DNA of 64,000 bases from Rhynochetos jubatus (Eukaryota; Chordata; Aves; Eurypygiformes; Rhynochetidae), in contig CM050662.1 of the NCBI GenBank assembly GCA_027574665.1, positions 3,750,501 through 3,814,500 of the forward strand. The letters run 5' to 3'. Every line of letters begins with the position of its first letter. The first letter of the stretch is position 1. Shown one piece after another: positions 48,520 through 60,150 of this stretch. Position numbers and translations under genes: made by a program. The notes below the pieces were generated by a model. That model saw nothing but the letters and a program-made list of their open reading frames with translations, ran no database searches and had not been told where the DNA came from.

Positions 48520-50285
48520 TCTCCGCTGCGTCCTGCGCTGCCGAGGTGTCAGCAGCCTCCCATACCCCTCCCGGGCTGCCCGGCACAGAGACGCGCCGGA
48601 GCCCACCCAGCCCTGCTGCAGCGGCAGCCCTGGGTAGACACGTCCTGCTCTGGGAGCACGGGACAGGCGGCTTCGTCCCGGCCGCTCCGGTGAGGCGCTG
48701 CCGGGTGCAGCCGGCCAGTTTGCAGCAGCGGGCGCGGAAGGCGGCCCAGGGCCTCGCCGCGACGGCCGACGGAGTCGATCCCGCTCCTGGGTGCGGGTTT
48801 CGCACCAAAATGGAAAGCCGAAGGAAGGCAGCATTGCGTGAGCCCGTCCGTCTGTCCGCACCGGCTCGGGGCCACGGCCACGCGCTCGCTCCCAGCCCGG
48901 GCAGGGCCAGAGCCGAGAGAACCCGTGGGCTGAGGCAGGGGCAGTTCAATAAGCGAGGAGGGGAGGGACAAACCAACACCAAAACCCCCAGGTGATGCAA
49001 ATGCCACCTCCCGCAAGCAGAGGGATGCCCAGCCGGGCTCTGGGCGGTGGCAGAGCCCCCTCTCTCACGCTGCTGCGGAGGATGACGTTCAATACCCCTC
49101 GGTCAGCCGCGTCCCCAGCCCGCTCACCGCGGCTGGAGCGAGGAAGCCCCGACGCTGCGCAACAGCCAGCGCTACCAGCACCGTGTCACGGCCCCGACAA
49201 AGCAGGGCAGGGGGAGAGCAGCTCCACCCTAGCAGAGACCATCGGGAAGTTCAGCGCTCCAGTGAACCTCCCGGTGCGTTACAGGTGGCCGGGATACGGC
49301 CGGGAGAAGCCGACGTGAGGAAAGCCAGCAGCGGCGAGGCTGGCTGGTTCACGAGCCGGCTCCTGGCAGCAGCGTTCGGCGGCCGATCACCCCCAGCTCG
49401 TCGCAGCCGGGCTGAAACCCCGGGAGGAGGCTCGCTGGCACACAACCGCTGCCAGCCGGGCAGGGGCTTCCGGTGAAACTCCCACCCCAGCTCAAAATTC
49501 GCCAGGGCGCAGCAACGGTATTTCCTGAGCTTCTCTCTCTCCAGGTGCTGGAGTCTATTTCCAGGTCAGCGGAAACACCCAAAGAGATTTGCTGTTTCTA
49601 GGAAGGCCCAAAGGATCTCCGAAGGTTAGCAAGAGGGAAGGTAACGCTCGTTAAGCAGCCCGGGATAACGGCAATTAACATTTTGCAGAGCAACAGTGGA
49701 ACGAGCGGGTCTGGCCGAGTTCCTCTGCCCACCCGGAGCAAGAGCGACGCGCGACGTGGCTGCGCTGCAGGCCGACGCTGGCCTGACGGCTTCGTCTCGC
49801 TCCTCCCGCCCGCGGATCTGTGCAATTCCCAGTGCTTCCTTTGGGTTAAACGAGCTCAAAAACCAGAAAACACACAGTAACAGCGGGGCTGGGCAAAGTT
49901 ACGGCGCAGGAGTGGATCAGGCTCGTCTCCGAGGGCTCACCCCCACCACGCTCGGGTTTGCGGGGACCAAGCGCTCCCCGGGTGGCACAAAGCCACCGGC
50001 AGCAGCTTCCCTCGTGCCCGCGGCTGCTAACCGGGACCACCGGCAGCCCCGGAGCCCAGCCGGGACCGGCAGCGGCGAGAACCATGGAAAACACGCCCCG
50101 GGGAAAGCGGGAGGAAGGGAACGAAGGAGCAGTCACACCTGGGAGGGGTGTTCTGGGGTCTGTGTCAAGGACAGCCTGCCAGGCACCGCATCCGTAAGGT
50201 CACCCCTTCCCTCTGCCCTGCCAGCAGCGCGCACGTGGGAGACGCGCGTCGACGAGCGCCGCCGCGGGAGTCACGAGCCAGCCGC
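48520..50285. other. Convergent intergenic spacer SLC23A1-PAIP2
   Basis: GC-rich, CpG-containing DNA between the 3' ends of two converging genes. Open frames occur on both strands but are Ala/Arg/Pro-rich shadows without family signatures. I see no gene, repeat family or RNA here. Confidence 0.45.
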
Positions 50286-50304
50286 CACATCAGTTCTACT
50301 ATTA

Positions 50305-50310
50305 TTTATT
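50305..50310 (-). terminator. PAIP2: Distal PAIP2 polyadenylation signal (minus-strand AATAAA)
   Basis: TTTATT on the plus strand equals AATAAA for PAIP2. It sits in an A/T island (about 50297-50360) that abruptly follows GC-rich DNA. Use of this site gives a 3' UTR of about 1 kb. A proximal alternative lies at 51165-51170. Confidence 0.45.
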
Positions 50311-51164
50311 TTTTTAAATATTTTTGAAAAAATATAATTTTTTTACAATATTTTCAACTTAAACACTATTCACACTGAACACGTATGGCAGCTTAACCTA
50401 CCCGAGTACGAAGTTTAAGAAGCCAAAACTGTTCTAGCTTTATTAAAAGGGGGGGGAAAAAAAAAAGTAGTTGTGCTGTAGACTATCGTGTAGTGATGAT
50501 TAAACAAAGCAAGGGCAAAGCACCACTCCGATCACTAACGCTGGGGTTTCGCGGTCAAAGCCGGCCAGAAGGAAGTCGTACGCCAAGTGACGCAAGGCAG
50601 CGCTACGTACGGATCCGGGTCCTTGGAAGAAAGGGCACTCGGACGCGCCATCGCCTTCGTCATCGGGAAGCGGAAGGTTGGTAAGGTGGGAACGCGCTGC
50701 AGAGCGCGGGGAGGTTCCTCCTTCCGATCACGTGGATGTGAGCTCAGCGGCCGAGATCTACGACTCTGTGCAGGTCTGTGAAGTTTCTGTTAAAGCTCAT
50801 GCTGCTTGGGAGGAGCACGAAGTTTTTAAAGGGGCAAAATTAACGTTAGTACCGACACTGATATTTCAAAGGAAAGTTAGCTAATTTGCATAACAATCAG
50901 ATATCCTCTTTCGTTTTGAAGTTAAGGCATTATCAGGTGCCCAAGCACCAGTTAACACATCTTTAGTTCTAAACAGACCATCCGGAGCAAACGCCAAGTC
51001 CTGTTTAAAAAGACAGAGTCTGCAGAAGGTTTTGTGGACGTGGTACTTTGTCTCAACTTGACTGGTGCTTCTTACCTCGCCGGCCGCCTCCCTCCAGAGG
51101 GCCAGGCCCCACTCACGGCTCCATTACACTGGTGACAGATTTACTTAGTAACAGTCTCAGCACT

Positions 51165-51170
51165 TTTATT
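51165..51170 (-). terminator. PAIP2: Proximal PAIP2 polyadenylation signal (minus-strand AATAAA)
   Basis: TTTATT on the plus strand, 144 bases past the PAIP2 stop on the minus strand, would give a short 3' UTR. Other matches, such as 50440-50445, lie further on, so alternative polyadenylation is plausible. Confidence 0.45.
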
Positions 51171-51313
51171 GAGCATGCAAGACTAACAAAACTTTGGCAA
51201 TGCATAAGTGTAACACAGTGACAAGAAGAGAGAGCTTTTACAATTAAATCTTCTAATACTGGCTTCACAGTGTGGAAATTGTGCTACATCCACCAAGATA
51301 GGGCCCAGTCTAC

Positions 51314-54300
51314 TCAAATATTTAAGTACTTCACCCCAGGAACAAACTCCTTTGCGTTTGGATTCAGGTTACTCTTGACCTGGGGAAGGGAAAGAGAGAA
51401 TCATCATTGTCACCTTCCATTTTGAAGCTGAGCGCAATTCTAGGACGACAGCGTTAGCAACAGGTTATGGATCGAGTGTAACAGTCGGGCACGGAATATA
51501 AACCCAAACAAAAATACTAGAAATATGATAATATAATACTTTAGATATATGATAATAATGTAAAACAGATTACAAACTAGGTTTGGCATGTACCAAAGTC
51601 TCTGTAATCACCAGAAAACCCCGCTGCCCTGTGCTGGTACCCGAATTAGCCATCCTGCCTCAGCACCACCTGGATGCTCCAGTCAGCCGAGGGCCCAGGG
51701 CACACGAACACCACAGACACGCATCAAACACAGCAACTCCAATTAACGCCGACATAGCTCTTTCTGAAGCTGCGCTGTTAAAACGTGCCATGAGGTTTTC
51801 AGATCTTGCTTATTTAAGCAAAAGACTTGCTCCGGGAACTGAAGCCAGTTCTGAGAAAGTAACGCACACGAGCACTGTACTGATGTTGAAAATTTCCAAG
51901 CCTGGGACTACCCAGCCCGCCCACTTGGCCAGCTGCTGCTCTACAAACCCCGCAGCTACCCGTGGGCAGGCGGCACCTCCAAAACGAGCTCTGTCACACA
52001 GAAATGGGGGATTGGGCTTTGGGGGTTTCTTAATTGAGTCTAAAAACACTGCCTGCAGCTGCTTAAGCTTGGAAAAGTCGGGGTTTGCATCTGAATTTCA
52101 CAGCGGTTGTGACTGACGATGGGGTTTTTGTACTCTGAGTTTTGTTAGGGGAAAATCCGTAGACACTGCCCTTTCCTTGTAGTTAAGCTCCAGGGAGGAG
52201 TCGTACAGCAACAGGGTAACAATCACAGTTCAGCTGCTTTCATCTTCCTTAGGATTTCTACAGAGAGGTCTGCTACGGTTCACGTGACCCAAACCTCGCA
52301 CCTACCCAACACGAAGTGCTGACAGACACTGAATTAAACCTTTGCACTTCGCAGGGTGAGCGCGCGTCGCTCTCAGCCGTGCTCCGTAACTCAATATGCG
52401 TACCCCAGGCCGCCTGAATTTATGCTGCGGGCTAGGAAAGGCACCACGCGGTCACGAAGAAAATCACTGGAGGAAACATCCCTTACCCAACCATTCCGCG
52501 TTTCCCCTCCACCGCGGCCAGGCACGGTTTAACAGTCTCTGGCCTACGGGTGGAGGATTTTCTCTTGCCATTATCAGCCACAAAAATCAGCCCTGGCCAG
52601 AGAGATGTCAGGCTGTAGAAACAGGATGAGAAACTGAATTTACCACCAGATCCTCCAGTGATGAGCTGTCACTGATAACAAGGTCATTGAACTGGTCCTG
52701 GATTTGATCCATTGTTTGTGGGAGATCACGGGCAGGAATAAACCATTCGTGCTCCTCCTCTTCTTCCAGCATCTCCTGGAAACATCGCTCAATAAATTCT
52801 TCTTCCCACAACTCCTCTTCAATCTACACAACGAGAAGAAACTGCTTAATCAAGACATTTATTGAGAGCTCGTCTCCTCACTCCAAGGTCTGTGCACCCA
52901 GCTGAGCTTCCTTCCAGCTCCGCAACAGGACTCCCAGCGGAACACCACGCCTGTGCTGCGGGAAGCCAAGCAGCAGTGTGGAAAGGTGCTTTGCCCCAGG
53001 AACCTGGGCTGCAGTTAAAAGTGAACAGCAGGAGAACACCCCCCCAGCGCCAGCTGTTCTGCTCGCAGCTTGTTAGGAGCTCAAAGAGAAGGAAAAGGTG
53101 GGTCCCCAGTGAAAAGTTCAGTTGTACCAACTAGTCTGGAGTGAACTCACCGAGTAGGAGGACGGGAAGCGGGGACAACACTCGTGGCCAGGCACACTCC
53201 CTAGGGAAGTGTCCTACAAGACTCTTGGGGAAAACACAAACCCCACTGCCTGGCACTCGGAACAAGCAGCATCTCCTCGGCTGCAGAATACGCGATCACC
53301 CAGTGTGGTTCCAAGGAACTCCACACGATGGTTCTAAGGAACTCCACACGATGTCAGCGGCTGTCAGAGTGCTGACCTGCTGTCCTCTAAGCAGGACAAA
53401 CCAACTGATGCAGAACTGACACGCACTGCAGAGATTAGAGGAGTTGTGCTCGGTTGTTCAGTAAACAAGCCTCGGAGGGAGTTCATCCTGCAAGTTTTCC
53501 ATGTCCTGCAAGTTTTCCATGTCCTGCACTGCAGTACCGAAGAGTGGAAAGCAGGGAAATAGAAGCTGGAGGGAATGACTTGCCAGGAGCGGAAAAATTA
53601 TTCAGGCCAGATTTCAAAGTTCACTCAGTGGAATATGGAACAAGTTTTCCTATCTCTGCTCACTCTGAAATCAGACACACGCTCAATCCTAAAGTGGAAA
53701 TGAAGTTACATACCACCAATAACAAACCAAAAAAGTTAATGCCAGTTCAGGATTCCTCTAAAATCCAAGTCCCCGGTGCTCTCCAGCCCACTCGGTGCTC
53801 AAGATGCACGGCTTTGGGAACCGGGACTCACCACCACCCGCTCTAAGCTGCTGCCCAGACAATTCAATGCCCACAAGGAACACGACTTGGTTTCCCCAGG
53901 AAAGCACTCCAGCACGGACAGCGGTCTCCCATCAATCCTCCTTGTCAGGCACTGTCCCTGTCCTGCCTGTGGGTGAAAGGCAGCTGTGGGCACGCAGCCA
54001 CAAGCTACTATTACGGCAGGGGTTGCCCGGCGCCAGGTTTTCTGTTACAGGGTTGTACTCCTACAGGGGCCTCTGACAGCAGCTCCAGAAATACCAAATA
54101 AACATTTCATTTCCCTTATCTCTTGAAATGAATTCTGCCGGTTTGTATTTTCTAGCCTAAGTTTAACTTGTTCAGGTTCCCAGAGATGTGCCTACAGCAG
54201 CAGGCGACCAGGCTGCCACGTGGTGCCTGCCTGCCTAAGGCCATTCTCCCCCCATGCTCCCATCTGTCCTCTTCTCTGGAAAGAGAGCTCACACCTAAAA

Positions 54301-55344
54301 AACAGTTTATTCATAGCACAGCTCTGGGCTCCTTTCCCCGAGAACTACACGCCCTGTATGCTAGCTACAGGAAAGCCCCCAGGAGGAAAAACCCACCCAA
54401 CAGGGACCGACCCTGAGTCCACCCTGGCATATGTACAACAGAATGTAGAAGTTGTGAGCAACCTGAGTTTCCAACTAGTTCTGTGCCCCGGAGAGCCACG
54501 GATGTATCCTGTTTCAGAGGCTCAGGCTTCCGCACAGCCATACCGTGCTGGAGGGCAGCGAGAGCAGCTACTGAGTACAAACATCGAGGTTTGATTAAGA
54601 AAGGGGCACAGGAAAGGGGTAGGCTGTCCCCAGCCGCCACAGGAGAGAAAAGAGTGTCCAGATTCAAAAAGAAATTAAGGCCTCCTTCCAGCCCGACTGC
54701 GAAGGGCAGCTGTGAGACACTCGAGTATTAAGCAACGAACAGACTGTCACCCCACTCCCTTGGGAACAGCCGCCGGGTTGGGGCAGGTATGCGAGGCAGG
54801 TAGGCACCCAGGCAGATCCAGCTCAGAACTACAGCGGCCAGGACGCTTGCCCACGTAAACCCCGCGCAGCTCAGCAGCCTAGCAAGACCCGTCCCTTCCA
54901 AAGTGCCACATAAAGTCTGTCAACTACGGCTTTTCCCCTCCCTTCGGCAGAAGCAGGGAACTAACGGATGTGTTACAACATGCCTCGCTTCCCTTATTTC
55001 CCACCAAGATCACAGAAAACAAGTATTTACTGCCAGAAAAACTGAGATCTGTCTGTTCCCCGGGATTATTCTAGCAAGTCTATCTAAAAACCTTGTCTCT
55101 ACAGGATTCCCAGTCTTGTACCCTGGTTGCTAAGCCACAGCACCTCTCCCTTCTGCTGAAAATTGTAAGGCACATCACAATACATTTATCGAGGGAAATG
55201 ACTTGCCTGCCTGTTAAATTCCTCTTCGTTCTCCATCCACATGTACTCCGCAAAGGGATTGTCATCTTCATGAGAATGACCGTTTATAATCACATCTTCA
55301 CTGATGATGCTTGGGCTAGTACTGCTGCGACTTGGATCTTTCAT
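51314..55344 (-). CDS. PAIP2: PAIP2, poly(A)-binding protein-interacting protein 2
   Basis: PAIP2 represses translation by pulling poly(A)-binding protein PABPC1 off poly(A) and competing with eIF4G and PAIP1 (family knowledge). Three coding exons on the minus strand: 55344-55207, 52823-52644 and 51379-51314, giving 127 aa, the same as human. It starts [18 protein letters not shown]. The acidic PAM1 region is [20 protein letters not shown] followed by [20 protein letters not shown]. The C-terminal PAM2 motif, which binds the MLLE domain of PABPC1, is [16 protein letters not shown] (109-124). The last residues are YLNI, where human has YGNI. The exon containing the ATG begins at 55366 after a TTGCAG acceptor, so there is at least one upstream untranslated exon. 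The first coding intron uses a GC donor (CAG|GCAAGT). Confidence 0.97.
53470..53528 (+). repeat. Short tandem duplication, 19-bp unit, in a PAIP2 intron
   Basis: Two consecutive copies of TCCTGCAAGTTTTCCATG plus the start of a third (TCCTGCA). A second short tandem, about 22 bp (GGTTC.AAGGAACTCCACACGATG), lies near 53308-53352. Both are intronic, with no known role. Confidence 0.7.
55201..55209 (-). other. PAIP2: GC-AG intron donor in PAIP2
   Basis: On the minus strand the exon ends AACAGGCAG and the intron opens GCAAGT. The next exon starts with ATTGAAGAG after a TGTAG acceptor and restores the protein NRQ|IEEE. No GT donor nearby keeps the frame. CAG|GCAAGT is the strongest form of the minor GC donor class, fully paired to U1 apart from the C. 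Confidence 0.85.
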
Positions 55345-55366
55345 GGCTGCGCCTCTGATTCGAAGT

Positions 55367-58300
55367 CTGCAATTAAGAAATGCAGTAATTAAAGACGTGC
55401 CGGATCGCTCATCACCCTGCTTCTGCGTAAGCCGAGCCCAAGGGAAGGCGGCACCTGAAGGCCCCGGGTAGGCTCACCCTGACCGCAGCAGAGGAGCTCT
55501 GCTGATCGCAACAAGTACGAGAGCATCCAACGCCGTTTCCATTGCACGCAGGTGACAAATTCACTGCCAGAATGAATGGCCAAACCTCACCAAATCAGCA
55601 AACGCCAAGAGCAATGAGAAGCGACAGGAAAAAACAGAAAGCACATGTACTTGCCAGCAGGAAAATATTTACGGCAACGTTCAAGCAACAAAAGGATAAT
55701 TCCTTTTCCAAAACACATCTGAAGCCACTTTCAACAAACTGCCCTGCAGACGAAGTGCCCACTGTCCGTGCTGTTTCAGAGGGGGTGGGCCGCAGTTCAG
55801 GGGAATTTCCAAGGATACCCATGGTAGGGGAAACGCCGGTGTGACCTCCAGCCCAGCCAAATGCCGTTACGGGATGTTCCGTGCAATCGCACGAACCAAC
55901 TCCCACGGCCCACCGGGAAACCTCGCGAGCGAGGCAGAAACTACTGCGCACCAATTCCGCAGAGCCAGGTCAGCACAAAGGTTCTTACGGCTACCTCGCT
56001 GGGGACAGCCCCCCGAGGGGCTTCAGGTGAAGGCAACATCAAAAGGCACTGGAAGACAGGACGTGCTTGCCTCTCATCCCGCTTCATTAATATGGATCAG
56101 GTCACGTCTGGAGAGCGCGCAACACTGCTGCGTGCCCACGATATGCGATATCCCCACGTCCTGAACTCAAGGAATGAAGGTACAGTTGGCAGGCGTGTGT
56201 TGTTCCACCTAACCACAAGCAGAAGCAGGCCAAAGCCTACATTTGGGCCGAACGCTTGCCGTAGGACCGGTACTGCAGCCTTTCGTCAGGCTGCGTGAGG
56301 CTTGTCACCGAGTTCAGAGAGCCAAGCCTGCTCGCAGCCCCGGCTCGAACCAAAACCTGGTTTGTGCTGTGAAGGAAACGAGGCAGTGCTGCTGTCTTCC
56401 CTCCACCATGCTGAAGTACAGCTATTAATACGGGAGGAGCTGACTATTTTTAACTATAATACTGGCAGTGATGAATATTTTGACAACAGTACATAAAGCA
56501 CGTGAGGCAACGAGCTCAGAAAACAGAAAATCAAACTTGAATGTTTTTCCAGTGCTAAAAATTCGGAATGAAAAGATGCAGCAGTGAATGAAAACACTCT
56601 TTATTTTATTCTCAAATCAGCATTTTAGTTTTCTGCATATCAAGAAATGACTTGCTGAGAGAAGAGGGTATCACAACACAGCCTCCATCGTTGTTACAGC
56701 ACAAGGGCTTATCAAGGAGCAGCTCGTATTTTCTCTTTAAGCTGGGCCTATTATCTATGGAATTAATGCAAGCTTTGGTTCAAAACGTGCTCTTGATAAT
56801 ACCAGGTCAAAAACCTGCCACCCCCAAACGATCAGTTCAGAGCAGCGCCAAGACAGAGGAACTTGCCTGGTTTGCGCTATTCGAGGTTCTCCACCAAAGG
56901 CAAACCCAAGTGCGGAAGTCCTGTTGGCTCCCTAGGAAGTACAACAAATGAGACCAGAACCGGGTATTCTAGCAAGGGAAAACAGGTTCTTTTTGATGTT
57001 CTTTCAAAACAAACTTGCAAGGGATTACTGGCAGCATTTCACATCAAACAGGAAAAGGCTCTGTGTTTAACACCCCAATTCAAGCTTGAAATCGCTAGAA
57101 AGAAACTTCAGCTGTTCACAAGCTCACAAAGAGGATGGACTGAAAGAAAGAAAGAACTTCAGCCTAAAAAAACCTCATTTTTAATTTTTTTTTTCCCCAC
57201 TGGCAAGCATTTTCACCTTTTTTTGGCTGATTGATCCCTGATATGAATACCCCACCAGGCTTTCTGCACAGCAACACCTTACACTACAGGTGAACAGCGG
57301 CAGGAGCAGTGCCTGGAATTTGACCTTACAACTTCTGTACAAAGACGACTGCAGCTAGACAAGCCCATGAAGGTAAAAATAATAATTACAACACCCCTAC
57401 TCGTTTGTGTAAAAGCCTGAAAGGTTAATTTGTTGAATCATGGGCAGGTTTTCTGAAGTGTTCCCACAGAAGACCAGCTATTTGCTTTAGGAGGGAGGGA
57501 AGAGACATGCGGTGTTTCGCGTTTGGACCGAAACAACTCCTTCCATGACTGCCCAAGGATGATGTGGATGATTATCTTCAAGAAAGATCCAAGGCTCAGC
57601 CTGAGTATCTGAAGTTTATCTGATGAAGCCCTAAGTCCGCTGATGTTTTCCCACAGGAAAACACGTCAAACAAACGCTTACCCACCCTGAACAGTTAGGA
57701 AGCCCCAGGCCAGTCCCTTACTCACTGCACTCCTTGTAATTTGATTTTCTGCAACTTGTTACAAAACACAGTGTAAGGAGCTTTCCATTTCACTGTTTCA
57801 TGATACAAACCAACTGGCTTTCCGTGCTCGTTCGTGAGGACAAGATCTGTCTTGTTTCACCAGTATTTGCTACAGGTTTTCTAGTCATCAGCTACAGACA
57901 ATTCTGAGGAGGAGGGCCAAATGCCACTTTAGTCCTACAAAAAGTCACAATCTAAGAAGGCTGCTGCAGAAAACAAGCTGCACTGACAGGTTCCACTACC
58001 GTCATGAATAAAAATAATACATTTTCCATCTGGGAGTAGGTGGAAAGCAGACAATCTCAAAGCTCCTCACAGTAGAACAGGAAATAGAACACTAGCAGTG
58101 CTAAGGAACAGCAAATATGGAGAATTCTGCCACAGTGATATAAATGTGGAGATCCAGCCCCAAATTGTTCCTGGATTTTGGCAGGGGTGGTGCAGGAAGA
58201 ACAGTGTAAGTGCCTAAGGACAGGCAGAAGTGAACAGGATTTTTATCTTGGGAATGAGGTCAGAGATGAAAAATCCGGCAGCAACGGGACTTTCAGTCGA

Positions 58301-59590
58301 CTCTTCTGGATGAAGAGTGGGACTTGTTACTCCAGAACATCATTACAGACCGTCAATTTACCTGCTTCTCTGAATTTTGCTGCGTTTATAGCAATGAAAA
58401 GCCCCAGACCAACCATCATTAAAATTCGAAGCTTTGTGATTGAAGATTTTGCATTTAAACCCCAATCGCGAAAGAAGATTATCTAACGCCTACTTCAGAA
58501 GATAAGGCCAACGGGCCTAATTCCACACAGCAAACCCCAGGTCCTTACCCTTGAGAAAGAAGAAAAGAAAAAAAGGAATTAAAATATTTGCTTCAAGCAT
58601 CCAAAAGCAACAGAGCACAGCCAGCAGCACACCGGGATTCCAGCTGCACTTTACGCAGCGCTGGTTGAGTGCAGCAGGGAGGGCTTTGAACTTCTGCAGA
58701 AGACGGAGTTGTTTATTAACCACTGATGACTGTGAGTCAGGAGCGCTGGCCGAGTTTCTTGTCATCTAATTAGATAAGCAAGTGGCAGTTATCAAGTGAA
58801 CCGATTACACGGAGTATAATAAATAGATTTCTCAATCGAAGTCGTGTGGGACGCCAACGCTATCTGACAGAAACACTTCAAAGCCTTGCACCGGAGTTTA
58901 CTTGAAAACAGACGACTCATCTGCACGGCATGTGCCACAGACCCCCACCCGTACGGAGCAGAGCGCCCGCAGCGCTGCGCGGCTCAGCCGGGCGGGCACG
59001 GCGAGCCCCCCGGGAGGGGGCACTCCGCACACTCCCCCCTTCTCGGGGCCCATGCTGCCGCTGGCAGCCGCCGCCCGCAGAGCCGCTTCGCTTCAGCGGG
59101 ACCGGGGCGAACCTGCCGGGCCGCGGGGCCGAGCCCAGCGCCGCCGCTCACCCTCCGCCCATACAGCCTCGGTTATTAGGCGGGGCGGGCTCCACCCCCC
59201 CGGGGGCGGCCGCGGACTGCCCCTGGCAGCGGACAGCCTGGAACCGCAAAGCTCGCGGCCTCCGCGGCGCTGCGTCTCCGTTGCCGGGAGCGGAGACCCC
59301 CCCCCCGCCCCCTTTGTTCGCCAAGGGCCGCCCCCGCGGCGGGGGGTCCGCCCCATCAGGCCCCGCGCGGCCGGAGCGCCCCCCCCCCCAGGACCCGGAT
59401 GGAGCCGGAGACAATGAAGACGGCGCCACGGGGCGGCCCCGCTCCGCAGGCCCAGCCGCCGCGGGGTTTGGGGAGGGGGGGGGCCCGTCCGGCACCGCCT
59501 CAGGGGAGGGGGCGGCTCCCCTCCCCCCAGCCCGGCCCAGCCCGGCGCGCGGCAGCCCGGGCCTGCGCGCCGCCCCTCGCGCCACCTCAC
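55367..59590 (-). other. PAIP2 5' intron, nothing recognised inside
   Basis: A 4.2-kb AT-richer stretch between the untranslated first exon and the ATG exon. It may hide another untranslated exon. I found no RNA gene or transposon that I can name. Open frames are unlike known families. Confidence 0.4.
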
Positions 59591-60150
59591 CTGCGCGCAG
59601 AGGGAAAAGCCGCGGGTGCGCACGCCGGCTCCGAGCTGCTGCAGCGCCCCGTGCCCCGCTCGCTCCCGGCTCCGCTCCGCGCCCGCCGCCCCACTCCGCT
59701 CCCCTCCCAGCGCCGCAGCCCGCCGGACGTGAGGTCACTTCCGCTACCTGCCCGACCCCGCCGGCTCCGCCCCGGAAGCAGCCGCGCGGGCCCGGCCGGC
59801 CGGCGGCCCTGGCGGGGAGGCGGCGCGCTGCATGCCGGGAGCCGTGGTTCCGCCCGGCCGCCATTTCGCGCGGGGTGGTGCGGCGCGGGGCATGCCGGGA
59901 AGGCCGTCCCGCCGGGGCACGGCAGCCTCCATCTTGTGGCGCCGGCCGGGCCGTAAACCCAGCTCCCGCCGGCCGTGGCCCGAGTGCGGGGGGGCCTCGG
60001 GGAGCTGCCCCCCAGCAGGTGCCGCCCGTGCTGTACCTCGCGGGCGGCCGAGCCTTTGTGGCCGAGCCCGGGGGGCACGGAGCCCTGCCCGCGCTCCAGA
60101 GGGCGGTGGGATTTGGCGCGTGCGGCACACGCCTCTTCACCGATGTTTCC
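58940..60150. promoter_or_regulatory. PAIP2: CpG-island promoter of PAIP2
   Basis: CpG-dense DNA around the first PAIP2 exon. It holds ACTTCCGC (59737-59744, ETS/GABP type) next to ACGTGAGGTCAC, two GCATGCCGGGA elements (59830 and 59889), GCCGCCATTTCGCG (59860-59873) and CCTCCATCTTGTGG (59927-59940), the last two being YY1-type sites. No TATA box is seen. TSS is probably about 59640-59800 on the minus strand. Confidence 0.65.
59591..59740 (-). other. PAIP2: PAIP2 untranslated first exon (donor defined, start approximate)
   Basis: On the minus strand, CTGCGCGCAG|GTGAGGTGG gives a strong donor with the exon ending at 59591. It lies in the CpG island at the right distance upstream of the ATG exon. 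The 5' boundary is not visible and is only estimated. Confidence 0.45.
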
